DNA of 64,000 nt from Phascolarctobacterium_A sp034086985 (GCA_034086985.1 JAXDZG010000002.1:1-64000); one strand, 5' to 3'. Positions 11,573 to 20,245 are shown, numbered from the stretch's first letter. Notes: generated by a model from the letters alone, not told the origin. Numbers and translations are program-made.

Positions 11573-12567
11573 ATGCCTTTACAAATAGTGAGAAATAATA
11601 TCGTAAATATGCAGGCCGATGCCATTGTCAACGCCGCTAATCCCTATCCTGTCATCGGCAGCGGTGTGGACAGCTGCATCTATAAGGCAGCGGGAGCGGA
11701 CAAGCTTTTGGCTGCCCGCAAGCAAATCGGTCCAATTGCTCTGGGACAGGCAGCAATTACACCAGCCTATGGCTTAAAGGCAAAATATATTATCCACGCC
11801 GTTACCCCTAGGTGGAGCTGGCAGTGGAGCATAATTGCCAAAGCGTGGCCTTGCCTCTCTTGGGAACGGGCAATAATCGCTATCCAAAGGGATTATCCCT
11901 AGAAATAGCCAGAGCTGTGGTAGAAAAATATTTGGCTTTGCACGAGGATTTACTAGTATTGCTGGTGGTCTACGATAAGGAAGCCTTTAAGCTGGCGGCC
12001 GCAAGCTACGATTTTATTGAAAACTATTTGGAAGAAAATTTCCCGGAGGAGCCCCCGGCTTCCATAAGTTATCTGCGTCTAGAAAATCGCTATGAGCAAC
12101 TAGACAGGGAAGAAATCCTATACGATCTTTGCGAAGATGCTGTAGAAAGCTTACCTAAAAAGTCCCATCCTGTGGCAGCAGCCAAGCTGTTTAAGCCTGC
12201 CGGCACCTGGCCGGAGTTTGAGCTGCCGCCTAAGCTGGACAGCTTTTCGGACAGGCTTTTTCAGCTCATCGATAAAAAGGGCCTAGAGGAAGTGATGGTC
12301 TATAAAAAGGCCAATATGGACCGCAAGCATTTTTCCAAGCTGCGCAAGCGGGATTACACTCCCAAAAAGCCCACCGTGCTGGCCCTAGCATTGGCCATGG
12401 GACTGAATGTGGATGAAACCACGGACCTTTTGAGCTATGCAGGACTGGCGCTGGCTCCTAACGACAAGCAGGATATGATTGTGAAGCTGTGCATGGAAAA
12501 TGGCGTCTATGATGTGCTGCGTGTTAACGAACTTCTCTTTATGCATGATGTGCCAACACTGAACTAA
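11573..12567 (+). pseudogene. Broken macro-domain / helix-turn-helix protein
   Basis: The first open frame (11573-11902) carries the N-terminal half of a macro (ADP-ribose-binding) domain: MPLQIVRNNI, DAIVNAANP, SGVDSCIYKAAG, LKAKYIIHAVTPRW. After TPRW the frame becomes nonsense. A different frame, open from about 11812, resumes the domain (ELAVEHNCQSVALPLLGTGNNRYPKG) and continues to 12567 with a C-terminal HTH-like region (KANMDRKHFSKLRKRDYTPKKPT). Intact relatives carry about 20 residues between these blocks, so a deletion of about 60 bases that also shifts the frame is inferred at about 11805-11815. The C-terminal part could still be translated. A sequencing error is less likely, because domain residues are missing as well as the frame being shifted. 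Confidence 0.75.
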
Positions 12568-12626
12568 ATACTTTGCCCGTGGGGAAATGTCGCCTTGTAA
12601 GCGACCTCTAGCCTCCTTTTTCTTGC

Positions 12627-12632
12627 TATAAT
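12627..12632 (+). promoter_or_regulatory. Isolated TATAAT -10-like site before the VWA fragment
   Basis: A perfect TATAAT without a recognisable -35 at the right distance (a TTGTAA at 12595 is too far). A short hairpin GTCGC...GCGAC lies just upstream (12588-12604). Probably a leftover of a former promoter. Confidence 0.25.
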
Positions 12633-12659
12633 GAAGTCATCAAATGAAGCCAAAAATAA

Positions 12660-12956
12660 AGCTCATGTATAAGGCTGACAAGGCAAAAGGAGCGCTATGG
12701 CTGGGAATTCGTTTTCCTAGGCGCCAATATGGACGCTGCTAAGGAGGCATCCCGCTTTGGTATCGACGCGGACAGGGCCATGAGCTACAAAAATGATAGC
12801 GTGGGCGTGGCGCTGAACTACGAGGTGCTCAGCGAGACCATGTGCTCCATGCGTAGGATGGCTGGGGATGACAAGATTCCACCCACCAGCGCCGATGCGG
12901 CCTTTGCCAAAATGCGTCAGCGTATTGACGAGGACGTGCACAAGCGCGGTAAATAA
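12660..12956 (+). pseudogene. C-terminal fragment of a VWA-domain protein
   Basis: Read from 12660, the frame gives RQKERYGWEFVFLGANMDAA, then a stretch ending in DEDVHKRGK. The YGWEFxFLGAN(M/I)DA segment is the C-terminal part of a von Willebrand factor A-like domain family common in Firmicutes. A stop at 12657-12659 closes the frame upstream and none of the MIDAS-bearing N-terminal part is present. The SD-like AAAAGGAG at 12685-12692 precedes an ATG (12697) in a different frame that ends after seven codons. An ATG at 12729 is in frame but has no convincing SD. It is best read as a decaying remnant, next to the broken macro-domain gene. Confidence 0.65.
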
Positions 12957-12965
12957 GCATAAGAA

Positions 12966-13010
12966 AAAAGCTGTAGTCCAGCCTAATGCCGGACTACAGC
13001 TTTTGTTTAC
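12966..13010 (+). terminator. Intrinsic terminator after the VWA fragment
   Basis: A perfect 14-bp stem (12966-12979 with 12991-13004), an 11-base loop, then TTTTGTTT. The A-run on the left side also gives a T-run on the minus strand, so it may serve the convergent gene at 13040-13375 too. Confidence 0.9.
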
Positions 13011-13039
13011 ATAATGCAAAGATAGCAGATCTTATATGT

Positions 13040-13375
13040 TTATTTATTCTTTGGCAAGGTATAGGTGCGCAGGGCCTCCAAAAGCTCAGCGCTGCCTGCC
13101 TCGTGCTGGGAGCACAGCTCCTTTAAGGCAGCAAAGTTTTTCAGCTCCACGCCCCACAGGAAGCAGTCCTCCTCGTTATAAGCGGCCACAACGATGAATT
13201 TTTTGGCATCCACGGGAGTATTGCCCAAATCATCGGTGAGCATAATATAGTCGGTGCCAAAATCCATGCCATAAACAGTGATATTTTCCTCAGGAGTAGC
13301 GTCCTCCCAAAAGCCTAATTTTTCAAAATCAAGAGCAGTCAACATGTTCCTTATAAGGTGCGAAGCAGGGTCCAC
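13040..13375 (-). CDS. Hypothetical protein, 111 residues
   Basis: An acidic small protein (DATPEENITVYGMDFGTDYIMLTDDLGN) without signal peptide, membrane segment or a motif I recognise; probably cytoplasmic. The GTG start at 13373-13375 has GAGGTG six bases upstream. An internal ATG eleven codons later is also possible but its AAGGA is too close. The gene is single, converges with the terminator at 12966-13010 and is divergent from the zinc-ribbon gene. The reading frame keeps ordinary amino-acid composition, which supports a real gene, but no function can be offered. Confidence 0.65.
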   Translation of the reverse strand: MDPASHLIRNMLTALDFEKLGFWEDATPEENITVYGMDFGTDYIMLTDDLGNTPVDAKKFIVVAAYNEEDCFLWGVELKNFAALKELCSQHEAGSAELLEALRTYTLPKNK

Positions 13376-13480
13376 ACCTAGTTCACCTCACTTTATGCTA
13401 TTATTGAAGTATATATGTTTATTTTAGCACATCTTAAAGAAAAATGCTCTAGTATTAGGCATAATTTACAGTCTTTTGCT

Positions 13481-13509
13481 TTGCTTGCTAAATGAAGGTA
13501 TGGTATAAT
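13481..13509 (+). promoter_or_regulatory. Promoter of the zinc-ribbon / amidohydrolase unit
   Basis: TTGCTT (13481-13486), 17 bases, TATAAT (13504-13509). It lies about 30 bases before the SD (GGGAGGTG) of the gene at 13541. Confidence 0.65.
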
Positions 13510-13540
13510 TAAAAGTCGTATTCACGCGGGAGGTGGCGCA

Positions 13541-13735
13541 ATGAAAAAGAGAGAACAGGGGCCTTTACAGGTGGAATTTATCTGTCCCGGCTGTGGGAAG
13601 CATCTGGCTTGGGCGCTGCCGACTGCTCAAATAAGCTGTCCAAAGTGTGGCATGTGGGTCACTAGCAAAAATCGCAGACGACCAGAGGTGGAGATCTTCC
13701 TGCCCGTGGACAGCGAACAAACCGTGTTATTTTAA
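13541..13735 (+). CDS. Small zinc-ribbon protein
   Basis: A 64-residue protein with two CxxC knuckles (CPGCGKHLAW and CPKCGMWV) about 17 residues apart, the pattern of a single zinc ribbon. The rest is short and basic, then acidic. GGGAGGTG lies 6 bases before the ATG. It ends 16 bases before the amidohydrolase and shares its promoter, so the two are probably co-transcribed. The fold is clear; the partner or role (nucleic-acid or protein binding) is not. Confidence 0.75.
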   Translation: MKKREQGPLQVEFICPGCGKHLAWALPTAQISCPKCGMWVTSKNRRRPEVEIFLPVDSEQTVLF

Positions 13736-13751
13736 AAGTGAGGGAAATGCA

Positions 13752-15053
13752 ATGACTAGTATTTGGGAGCAGGCTGAGGGCCTGCGTGAGGAAATGATTG
13801 CTCGTCGCAGAAATCTGCATCAGCATCCGGAAACCGGCTGGACCGAGTTTCGCACTGCCAGCATGATTATCAAGGAGCTGCGAGCTTTGGGATATGAGGT
13901 AACCTTTGGCGCGCCCGTTGTCAATGAGGAGTACATGATGGGCGTGCCCAGCGCCGAGGCGCTGGCCAGCTACATGGAGCGCGCCATCAGTGAGGGCGCG
14001 GATGCAGAGCTGGTGCAGCAAATGGCCGGTGGTAAAACCGGCATTGTAGCTGTGCTCAGAACCGGCAAGGCCGGTAAGACCGTGGCCTTCCGCTTTGATA
14101 TGGACTGCAATGATGTGGAGGAGGACAAGGGCGATGGCCATCGCCCCACAGCCGCAGGCTTCGCCTCCTGCCACAAGAACGCTATGCACGCCTGCGGTCA
14201 CGACGGCCACGTGACCATTGGGCTGGCCACAGCGAAGCTGCTGGCTGCCCATAAGGAGGAGCTGGCCGGTACCATTAAGCTGATTTTTCAGCCGGCGGAG
14301 GAAGGCGTACGCGGCGCGTACGCCATGGTGAACGCCGGTGTAGTGGACGATGTGGATTACCTTTTTGGCGGACACATCGGCTTTAAGGCTACCACTGACA
14401 ACGCTTTAGTAACCATGACCGATGGCTTCTTGGCTACTACGAAGCTGGATGCGGAGTTTAAGGGCGTTTCCGCCCATGCGGGGGCTGCGCCCGAGCAGGG
14501 CAAAAACGCGCTTTTAGCTGCCTGCCAGGCAGCTATTTCCCTGAACACTATTTCCCGCCACAGCCAAGGCTCCAGCCGCATCAATGTGGGTGTGCTCAAC
14601 GCCGGCACCGGCCGCAATGTAGTGCCCGATATCGCTTCTCTGAAGCTGGAAACCCGTGGCGCTACCACGGAAATCAATAATTTCATGGTGAGCGAAGCTC
14701 GCCGCATGCTGGCCGCCTGCGCCGCTATGTATGACGTAGAGCTGAAGGTAACCATGGCCGGCGGCGCTCCTGCCTGCTTGGCAGATGCGGAGCTGGGCCA
14801 CGAGGTAGCCGAGTTGGCCAAGGCCAAATGCCATTTTGACGAGGTGTCCGAGTATGTGGACATGGGCGGCAGCGAGGACTGCGGCTACTTTATGGAGCGC
14901 GTACAGCAGAACGGAGGTCGTGCCCTGTATATGATGTATGGCACCAAGATTGCTGCAGGCCATCACAACAGTCATTTTGACTTTAATGAAGAGGTGCTGT
15001 GGAAGGCAGCAGCAACATTGGCAGAGGTTGCCATCCATTTTAGCAATAAGTAA
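13752..15053 (+). CDS. M20-family amidohydrolase, AbgA-like
   Basis: 433 residues, cytoplasmic. The N-terminal RRNLHQHPETGWTEFRTA segment and the metal-site segment ACGHDGHVTIGLA match the M20 peptidase/amidohydrolase family; further ligands lie at QPAEEGVRGA and near the C-terminal AAGHHNSHFDFNEE. The insert after the first domain (SAEALASYMERA) and the overall pattern resemble the p-aminobenzoyl-glutamate hydrolase subunit AbgA. Substrates in this family include aminobenzoyl-glutamate and N-acyl amino acids; which applies here is open. The ATG at 13752 follows AGGGAAATGC, a modest SD. No abgB or abgT homologue is adjacent. Confidence 0.85.
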   Translation: MTSIWEQAEGLREEMIARRRNLHQHPETGWTEFRTASMIIKELRALGYEVTFGAPVVNEEYMMGVPSAEALASYMERAISEGADAELVQQMAGGKTGIVAVLRTGKAGKTVAFRFDMDCNDVEEDKGDGHRPTAAGFASCHKNAMHACGHDGHVTIGLATAKLLAAHKEELAGTIKLIFQPAEEGVRGAYAMVNAGVVDDVDYLFGGHIGFKATTDNALVTMTDGFLATTKLDAEFKGVSAHAGAAPEQGKNALLAACQAAISLNTISRHSQGSSRINVGVLNAGTGRNVVPDIASLKLETRGATTEINNFMVSEARRMLAACAAMYDVELKVTMAGGAPACLADAELGHEVAELAKAKCHFDEVSEYVDMGGSEDCGYFMERVQQNGGRALYMMYGTKIAAGHHNSHFDFNEEVLWKAAATLAEVAIHFSNK

Positions 15054-15136
15054 AAAAATTTGTAGATGTCATGGTTTAGACATATTTATGTGCTATACTG
15101 AAACCATGAAGAATATTATGGTGGAGGTATAGTAAT

Positions 15137-15844
15137 ATGAAAAAATTGCAAAATATAGCTTTAGTACTGGGCTGTGTGGCGTTTATGGGCATCGGCAGTG
15201 CCGAGGCCAGTCATTATTATTGTGAAGAGGGTGGCGCAGGCTGTGTTGTACCGGCACGGCAGGTGTGCGAGCCTAGGCCGGATATGACTAGACAAAGCTG
15301 CCGTCCTCAGCGCGACTCGTGGGCTGCTCTTGAGGTTAATCAGGACAAGCTGCGTGCGCCAAGTATGCTGCGCATGAGCGGTACTATTACGGAAATCACG
15401 GGCAATAAGGTGGTTATCCGGGGTGAGGGCCAGGAGTGCGTGGTAGCCATCATTGGCGATAATACGAAGATTGTGAAGGGTGCCAAGGGTAAGCTGCGCA
15501 GCGCCAAGGAGCTGCAGGTTGGCCAAGAGGTTGTGGCCTATTATTCTGCTCGCATGACGCGTAGTCTGCCGCCGCAGGCGCAAGCCTTTGCCATCGTAAT
15601 TGGCAATCTGCGCAAGGAATATTTGCCTCAATACTTTGTAGTGGATAAGGTGCAGCCTGCCGCTGACGGTAGCTGTGTGCGTGTGTTGAACAGCACCAAC
15701 GATGTCATTGCGCGCATTGATAAGTACGCCTGCGAGGACTATGCGAGCATCAAAGAGGGCGATGAGCTTTTGTTATGGAGCCGCATCATGACCATGAGCC
15801 TACCAGGCCAGACCAATGCTGAAAAAGTAATTGTGTTGAAATAA
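15137..15844 (+). CDS. Exported protein with two OB-like repeats
   Basis: 235 residues. A signal peptide (about 1-24, ending in SAEA) is followed by a Cys-containing linker with four cysteines, then two similar beta-rich modules of about 75 residues. Both end in the same motif: ARMTRSLPPQAQAFAIVI in the first and RIMTMSLPGQTNAEKVIV in the second. This looks like an internal duplication of a small OB-like or DUF5666-like domain. The protein is probably periplasmic. GGTGGAGGTA precedes the ATG and a TATACT element lies at 15094-15099. The function is unknown; the fsa gene follows after 13 bases. Confidence 0.75.
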   Translation: MKKLQNIALVLGCVAFMGIGSAEASHYYCEEGGAGCVVPARQVCEPRPDMTRQSCRPQRDSWAALEVNQDKLRAPSMLRMSGTITEITGNKVVIRGEGQECVVAIIGDNTKIVKGAKGKLRSAKELQVGQEVVAYYSARMTRSLPPQAQAFAIVIGNLRKEYLPQYFVVDKVQPAADGSCVRVLNSTNDVIARIDKYACEDYASIKEGDELLLWSRIMTMSLPGQTNAEKVIVLK

Positions 15845-15857
15845 GGGAGAGATAAAC

Positions 15858-16502
15858 ATGAAAATTTTTATGGATACTGCTAATGTAGACGAGATTAAAC
15901 AATACGTAGATTGGGGCGTGGTGTATGGTGTTACCACTAACCCCAGCCTGATCGCTAAAAGCGGCCGCACTCAGGTCGAGGTTATTCCGGAAATCGCAGC
16001 TCTCGTAAGCGGCCCCGTTAGCGCCGAGGTTATTAGCACCGAATGTGCAGGCATGGTGGAGGAAGCACGTAAGCTGGCAAAAATCGCTGAGAATGTAGTC
16101 ATCAAAATCCCTTGCATTCCCGAAGGCTTAAAGGCTGTGAAAATCCTCAGCGCTGAAGGCATCAAAACCAATGTAACCTTGGTATTTAGCATGTCCCAAG
16201 CACTGTTGGCTGCTCGCGCCGGTGCTACCTTTGTAAGCCCCTTCATTGGCCGCTTGGATGATATTGGCGAGGATGGCGTTCAATTGGTGGATAATATCGT
16301 GAAGGCTTTTAAACTTTATGGCATCGAGACTGAGGTTATCGCTGCCAGCATCCGCAATATCGAGCATGTGGAAAAGGTGATGCTCACCGGCTGCCAAATC
16401 GCTACCATTCCTACCAAGGTTTTGGCCCAAATGATTAACCACCCCCTGACCGACAAGGGCTTGGCTCAATTTATGGCTGATTACCAAAACTCTTTAAAAT
16501 AA
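15858..16502 (+). CDS. fsa: Fructose-6-phosphate aldolase / transaldolase-like protein
   Basis: 214 residues, the length of the small TalC/MipB (FSA) subfamily of transaldolases. The N-terminus MKIFMDTANVDEIKQ and GVTTNPSLIAKSG are classic, and the Schiff-base lysine lies in VVIKIPCIPEG (about K83). FSA enzymes cleave fructose 6-phosphate to dihydroxyacetone and glyceraldehyde 3-phosphate; short family members have also been reported as transaldolases, and the two are not separable here. GGGAGAG precedes the ATG. It sits 13 bases after the exported protein gene and ends before a terminator. Confidence 0.93.
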   Translation: MKIFMDTANVDEIKQYVDWGVVYGVTTNPSLIAKSGRTQVEVIPEIAALVSGPVSAEVISTECAGMVEEARKLAKIAENVVIKIPCIPEGLKAVKILSAEGIKTNVTLVFSMSQALLAARAGATFVSPFIGRLDDIGEDGVQLVDNIVKAFKLYGIETEVIAASIRNIEHVEKVMLTGCQIATIPTKVLAQMINHPLTDKGLAQFMADYQNSLK

Positions 16503-16517
16503 TTTTATATAAAATTT

Positions 16518-16560
16518 GCTCCCCTGCACTGGTTTTGGCAAGGGGAGCTTTGTCTTTTGC
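16518..16560 (+). terminator. fsa terminator
   Basis: An 8-bp stem GCTCCCCT (16518-16525) with AGGGGAGC (16541-16548), a 15-base loop, and a T-rich tail (TTTGTCTTTT). Confidence 0.75.
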
Positions 16561-16573
16561 AAGGTGATGCTTT

Positions 16574-17677
16574 ATGTTTTTGAAAAAAATTCTTTCTGTG
16601 TTGGGTGTGTTGGCTCTTAGCGGTGCATGCTGCAGCTCCGCTCTGGCTGGGATGCGGCTTTATCAAACGCCGCTGTCCATTCCCGAAGATTATGTGGCGG
16701 AGAGCGTGAAAACTAGCTTTAAAACAAGCGGGCCTACGCTGCTTTTTTCCGATAGTCCTGAGATGGTGTATCATAATGGCATCCTTTATCGGGACACGGT
16801 GCAGGGGAGGGTGCGCCTCTTTTTCCACCATGTGAATGCGGTGGAGGGCACCAAAAAGCTGGCAATTGTGCTAAAAAATGCACAAATGCGTCCTTTACGC
16901 TACAAAATAGGGCGCCAAGGGGTGGATGGCCCCGGCTATAATTATATGGCAGTGGGCAAGGAGTCCCAGCGTAAATATTTTGCTTTAGATAAAGAGCAAG
17001 AGCTCAAAAGCGGCAGCTTAGGCTTCGGTCGTAGTGTGGAGCTGCTCAGTGGTCACGGCCTGCTGCTGGATACTAATCAGTTAGCCACGGGCACTATTGA
17101 TTTGGAGCTGGATAGGCCTGCGCAAATAAGCTTCCTCATGTGCGAGCCTCAGTCAGATATTGAGCTCTTCAATGATAACGCTTCCATCCAGCCCATGGAT
17201 GAGCATCCATTGCGCGGCACCTTTGCCAAGAGCGATTGGGAATATACCCTGAAAAAGCCCATCAATGGCGAGAAGCCTGTGAAGCTGAAACTGGCAGGTA
17301 GCGACGGTGATGGTTATATTAAGGGCGTGGACGCAACAACAGGTCTTGCCGCAGAAAACTACGGCAATTACGGTGTTATGTACAAGGTAAATTTCACGGT
17401 GGAGAGTCAGCGTCCCGTAAGCTTTATTGTCAATCCCATTGGTGGTTATTTTGCAGGCTACGGCGTATTGGAGCATGAGGGTGAGCGCGAGCTGGTGGCG
17501 CTGCCTGATTATGATTTGTGCTTGGGCGAGACTATCGAAGAGGCGGTGGAGCTGGGCAAGCTCAAAAACGGGCAATACAGCTTTATTTGGTCCCCGCCAG
17601 GTGCTTCTAATTTGCCCATTGAATTGATTTGGCGAGTAAGTAAAAGTAAGCCTGCTAGACAGAATGTCAAAAGCTGA
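16574..17677 (+). CDS. Exported hypothetical protein, 367 residues
   Basis: The N-terminus is a clear signal peptide (FLKKILSVLGVLALSG), with SSALA-G a likely signal peptidase I site. A neighbouring cysteine pair makes a lipoprotein possible, but the lipobox is poor. The mature part is beta-rich, with repeated Gly/Tyr turns (GPGYNYMAVG, ENYGNYGVMYKVNF, GGYFAGYGVLEHEGE). It has no transmembrane segment and no catalytic motif that I recognise. It is likely periplasmic or attached to the cell envelope. AAGGTGATGC precedes the ATG. It is a single gene between two terminators. Confidence 0.8.
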   Translation: MFLKKILSVLGVLALSGACCSSALAGMRLYQTPLSIPEDYVAESVKTSFKTSGPTLLFSDSPEMVYHNGILYRDTVQGRVRLFFHHVNAVEGTKKLAIVLKNAQMRPLRYKIGRQGVDGPGYNYMAVGKESQRKYFALDKEQELKSGSLGFGRSVELLSGHGLLLDTNQLATGTIDLELDRPAQISFLMCEPQSDIELFNDNASIQPMDEHPLRGTFAKSDWEYTLKKPINGEKPVKLKLAGSDGDGYIKGVDATTGLAAENYGNYGVMYKVNFTVESQRPVSFIVNPIGGYFAGYGVLEHEGERELVALPDYDLCLGETIEEAVELGKLKNGQYSFIWSPPGASNLPIELIWRVSKSKPARQNVKS

Positions 17678-17717
17678 TAATTATGTAGCGTAAAATGTAC
17701 TACGCCACAATTAAAAT

Positions 17718-17766
17718 AGACTGTCACTAGCTCTGCACAACAGAGTCTAGCGACAGTCTTATTTTT
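17718..17766. terminator. Bidirectional terminator between exported protein gene and feoB
   Basis: A long inverted repeat (17718-17735 with 17741-17759, two mismatches) has TTATTTTT after it on plus and AATTTTAT-type T-rich sequence on minus. It lies between two convergent genes and can serve both. Confidence 0.85.
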
Positions 17767-17783
17767 ATGCTTAGATAAACTTT

Positions 17784-19790
17784 TTAATTAAACCCCAGCA
17801 TTAAGCCAATCTGCCTTACGATGAAGGCTACCACCCAAGCGATGCCCAGCTCATAGGCGATAATAGCGGCAGTGCTGGCACGGGAGTCCAGCTCCTTGCG
17901 CATGGTGGCCAGAGAAGCGATACAGGGCGGGTAGAGCAGGCAGAACACTAGGAAGGTGTAGGCCGTCAGCGGTGTGAATAAATTGGGCAGGTTCACGCTG
18001 CCGTTGGCATCTACAGCCAGCACGGAAAGGGTGCTGATGACCACCTCCTTGGCGGTGATGCCAGTGATGAGGGCGGTGGACATGCGCCAATCCCCAAAGC
18101 CCAGGGGAGCAAAGATGGGTGCAGTGATTTTGCCGATTTCCGCAATGATGCTGGCATCGCTGTGCACCATATAGAACTGGGTATTGAAATTTTGCAGGAA
18201 CCAGACGATAATGCTGGCCATAAAAATGACGGTGAAGGCCTTGTGAATAAAGTCCTCGGCCTTTTCCCACATGTGCATTAGAATGCTGCGACCGGTGGGC
18301 ATGCGGTAGGCGGGCAGCTCCATAACAAAGGGCACGGGCTTGCCGCTAAAAATAAAGCTGTTCAAAAGCGCTCCTGTGAGCACGGCAATAACCACGCCCA
18401 AAAGGTAAATAGAAAGCATTACCAGGGCACCCGTATGAGGGAAGAAGGCACCGATGAAGATGCCGTAGACCGATAGCTTGGCACTGCAGCTCATAAAGGG
18501 CGTGAGCATGATGGTCATTTTGCGGTCCCGCTCGCTGGCTAGGGTGCGGGTTGCCATAATGGCAGGCACGCTGCAGCCAAAGCCGATAATAAGGGGAATA
18601 AAGGAGGAGCCGGAAAGACCGATTTTGCGCAGCAGCTTATCCATTACAAAGGCTACACGGGACATGTAACCACTGTCCTCTAATAACGACAGAAAGAAGA
18701 ACAGGGTTACGATGGTGGGAATGAAGGAAAGCACGCTGCACACACCGGCAAAGACGCCGTCGATAATCAGGGAATGCATGGCAGGGTTAATACCGAAATT
18801 GCTCAGCGCAGCATCGGCTGAAGCAGTAATACTATCCAAAACCTGGCTTAAGAGACCACTTAAAAAAGCGCCGATAACGTCAAAGGTCAAATAAAAAACA
18901 GCACCGATAATCAGAATAAAGATGGGTATACTCAAATATTTATGGGTCAAATAATAGTCTAAGCGCACGCTGCGCCGCTGGGCTTCGGTGTCCTGAGGCT
19001 TGTGCACCATGCGAAAGCACAAATCCTCAATATAGGCGTAGCGCATATCCGCTAGAGCAGCCTCGCGGTCCGTATTGAGAGCATTTTCCATTTCCTGAGT
19101 GAAGTGGCCTACGATATCCCGTTCGTTGGGGGAGAGCTGCAGCTCCTGCATGATATCCTCGTCGCCCTCTAAAAGCTTGGTTGAGGTGAAGCGCAGGGGC
19201 AGCCCTTTACGGCGCACTTTTTCCTCAATCAAATGGGCCACGGCATGGATGGCAGTGTGTACGGGGCCGGAGCAAAAATCGAGCCGCTTGGGTAGAGCGG
19301 CGTCCTGAGCCACCACCACTGTGCGCTTGATAAGCTCCGCCACACCCTCACCACTATTAGCCGTAATAGGTATCACAGGAATGGTGAGCTGCTCCTCCAG
19401 AGCCTTGATATCGATGCTGCCACCGCTTACGGTGAGCTCGTCCATCATATTCAGTGCTAGCACCATGGGGATATTGAGCTCGATAAGCTGTAGGGTTAAA
19501 TACAGGCTGCGCTCAATATTGGTGGTGTCGATAACGTTAATTATGGCGCTGGGCTTGTTATAAAGCAGTAAATCACGAGTTACGATTTCCTCAGAGGTGT
19601 AGGGAGAAAGGGAATAGATACCTGGCAAATCGATGACGGTAATGTCCTCGTTGGTGCGCAGAGCACCTTCCTTTTTTTGCACCGTAACGCCGGGGAAATT
19701 GCCCACATGCTGGTTGCTGCCGGTCAAATAGTTAAAAAGTGTACTTTTACCGCAGTTTTTATTGCCGACAAGGGCGAAATGCAGCTTCAT
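17784..19790 (-). CDS. feoB: Ferrous iron transporter B
   Basis: A 668-residue inner-membrane Fe(II) transporter. The N-terminal G domain has GNKNCGKSTLFNYLTG (G1, about 8-23), DLPGIYSL (G3) and NMMDE (G4); the C-terminal part has two Gate-type helix bundles (GFGCSVPAIMATRTL and the mirror-related STALITGITAKEVVISTL). The length is slightly shorter than E. coli FeoB. The start ATG overlaps the feoA stop (ATGA), so translation is probably coupled. Transcription runs from the feoA promoter, next to a likely Fur-family operator region shared with the divergent perR-like gene. Confidence 0.97.
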   Translation of the reverse strand: MKLHFALVGNKNCGKSTLFNYLTGSNQHVGNFPGVTVQKKEGALRTNEDITVIDLPGIYSLSPYTSEEIVTRDLLLYNKPSAIINVIDTTNIERSLYLTLQLIELNIPMVLALNMMDELTVSGGSIDIKALEEQLTIPVIPITANSGEGVAELIKRTVVVAQDAALPKRLDFCSGPVHTAIHAVAHLIEEKVRRKGLPLRFTSTKLLEGDEDIMQELQLSPNERDIVGHFTQEMENALNTDREAALADMRYAYIEDLCFRMVHKPQDTEAQRRSVRLDYYLTHKYLSIPIFILIIGAVFYLTFDVIGAFLSGLLSQVLDSITASADAALSNFGINPAMHSLIIDGVFAGVCSVLSFIPTIVTLFFFLSLLEDSGYMSRVAFVMDKLLRKIGLSGSSFIPLIIGFGCSVPAIMATRTLASERDRKMTIMLTPFMSCSAKLSVYGIFIGAFFPHTGALVMLSIYLLGVVIAVLTGALLNSFIFSGKPVPFVMELPAYRMPTGRSILMHMWEKAEDFIHKAFTVIFMASIIVWFLQNFNTQFYMVHSDASIIAEIGKITAPIFAPLGFGDWRMSTALITGITAKEVVISTLSVLAVDANGSVNLPNLFTPLTAYTFLVFCLLYPPCIASLATMRKELDSRASTAAIIAYELGIAWVVAFIVRQIGLMLGFN

Positions 19791-20032
19791 AATTGCTCCG
19801 CCTCCACCATAACCATAATTTTGCTGGCTTCAGCGGCGCGTAGGGTTAGCTCGTAACGTCGAATATAAATTTCCAGGGGGTCGCCCAAGGGAGCGCGCTT
19901 ACGCACGATGACTCTGGTGCGAGGGGTGAGCCCCATATCTAAAAGACGACGGCGTAAAATGCCCTCGCCTCCAACAGTTTTAATAATGCCTTCCTGCGCG
20001 ATAGGCAGCTTGTCCAAGGTTACTTCCAACAT
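19787..20032 (-). CDS. feoA: Ferrous iron transport protein A
   Basis: An 81-residue SH3-like FeoA protein, a small cytoplasmic partner of FeoB. Typical features are the LLDMGLTPRTRVIVRKRAPLGDPLEI core and the C-terminal LRAAEASKIMV. It is the first gene of a feoAB unit and overlaps feoB by 4 bases. The promoter is at 20072-20100 on minus. Normal family length. Confidence 0.93.
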   Translation of the reverse strand: MLEVTLDKLPIAQEGIIKTVGGEGILRRRLLDMGLTPRTRVIVRKRAPLGDPLEIYIRRYELTLRAAEASKIMVMVEAEQL

Positions 20033-20071
20033 TGCTCTTACCTTCTATACTAATGTATGATTTCAGTTCTA

Positions 20072-20100
20072 ATTATATATATCTTGGTGACTAATGTCAA
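20072..20100 (-). promoter_or_regulatory. Promoter of feoAB
   Basis: On the minus strand: TTGACA (20095-20100), a 17-base spacer and TATAAT (20072-20077), both hexamers perfect. AATTAGAACTGAAATC follows the -10 and partly resembles the AATTGAGAA motif on the perR side. A strong promoter with a downstream operator would fit Fur-type repression by iron. Confidence 0.85.
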
Positions 20101-20245
20101 ATGCTACAAATGAGAATTTATCCAGATATTTATTTAGTAATATTATTTCCCGCATTCATGAAAAAAATTACAATGTTTTGCTTAAGTAATGGGAATAAAA
20201 CTATAAAATTCCTCTTTGTGAGTTAGATACTAATAATTTTAAATC

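Noticed and set aside
15094..15099. TATACT before the exported protein gene as a full promoter
   Set aside because: No acceptable -35 lies 16-18 bases upstream; only mentioned with the gene.
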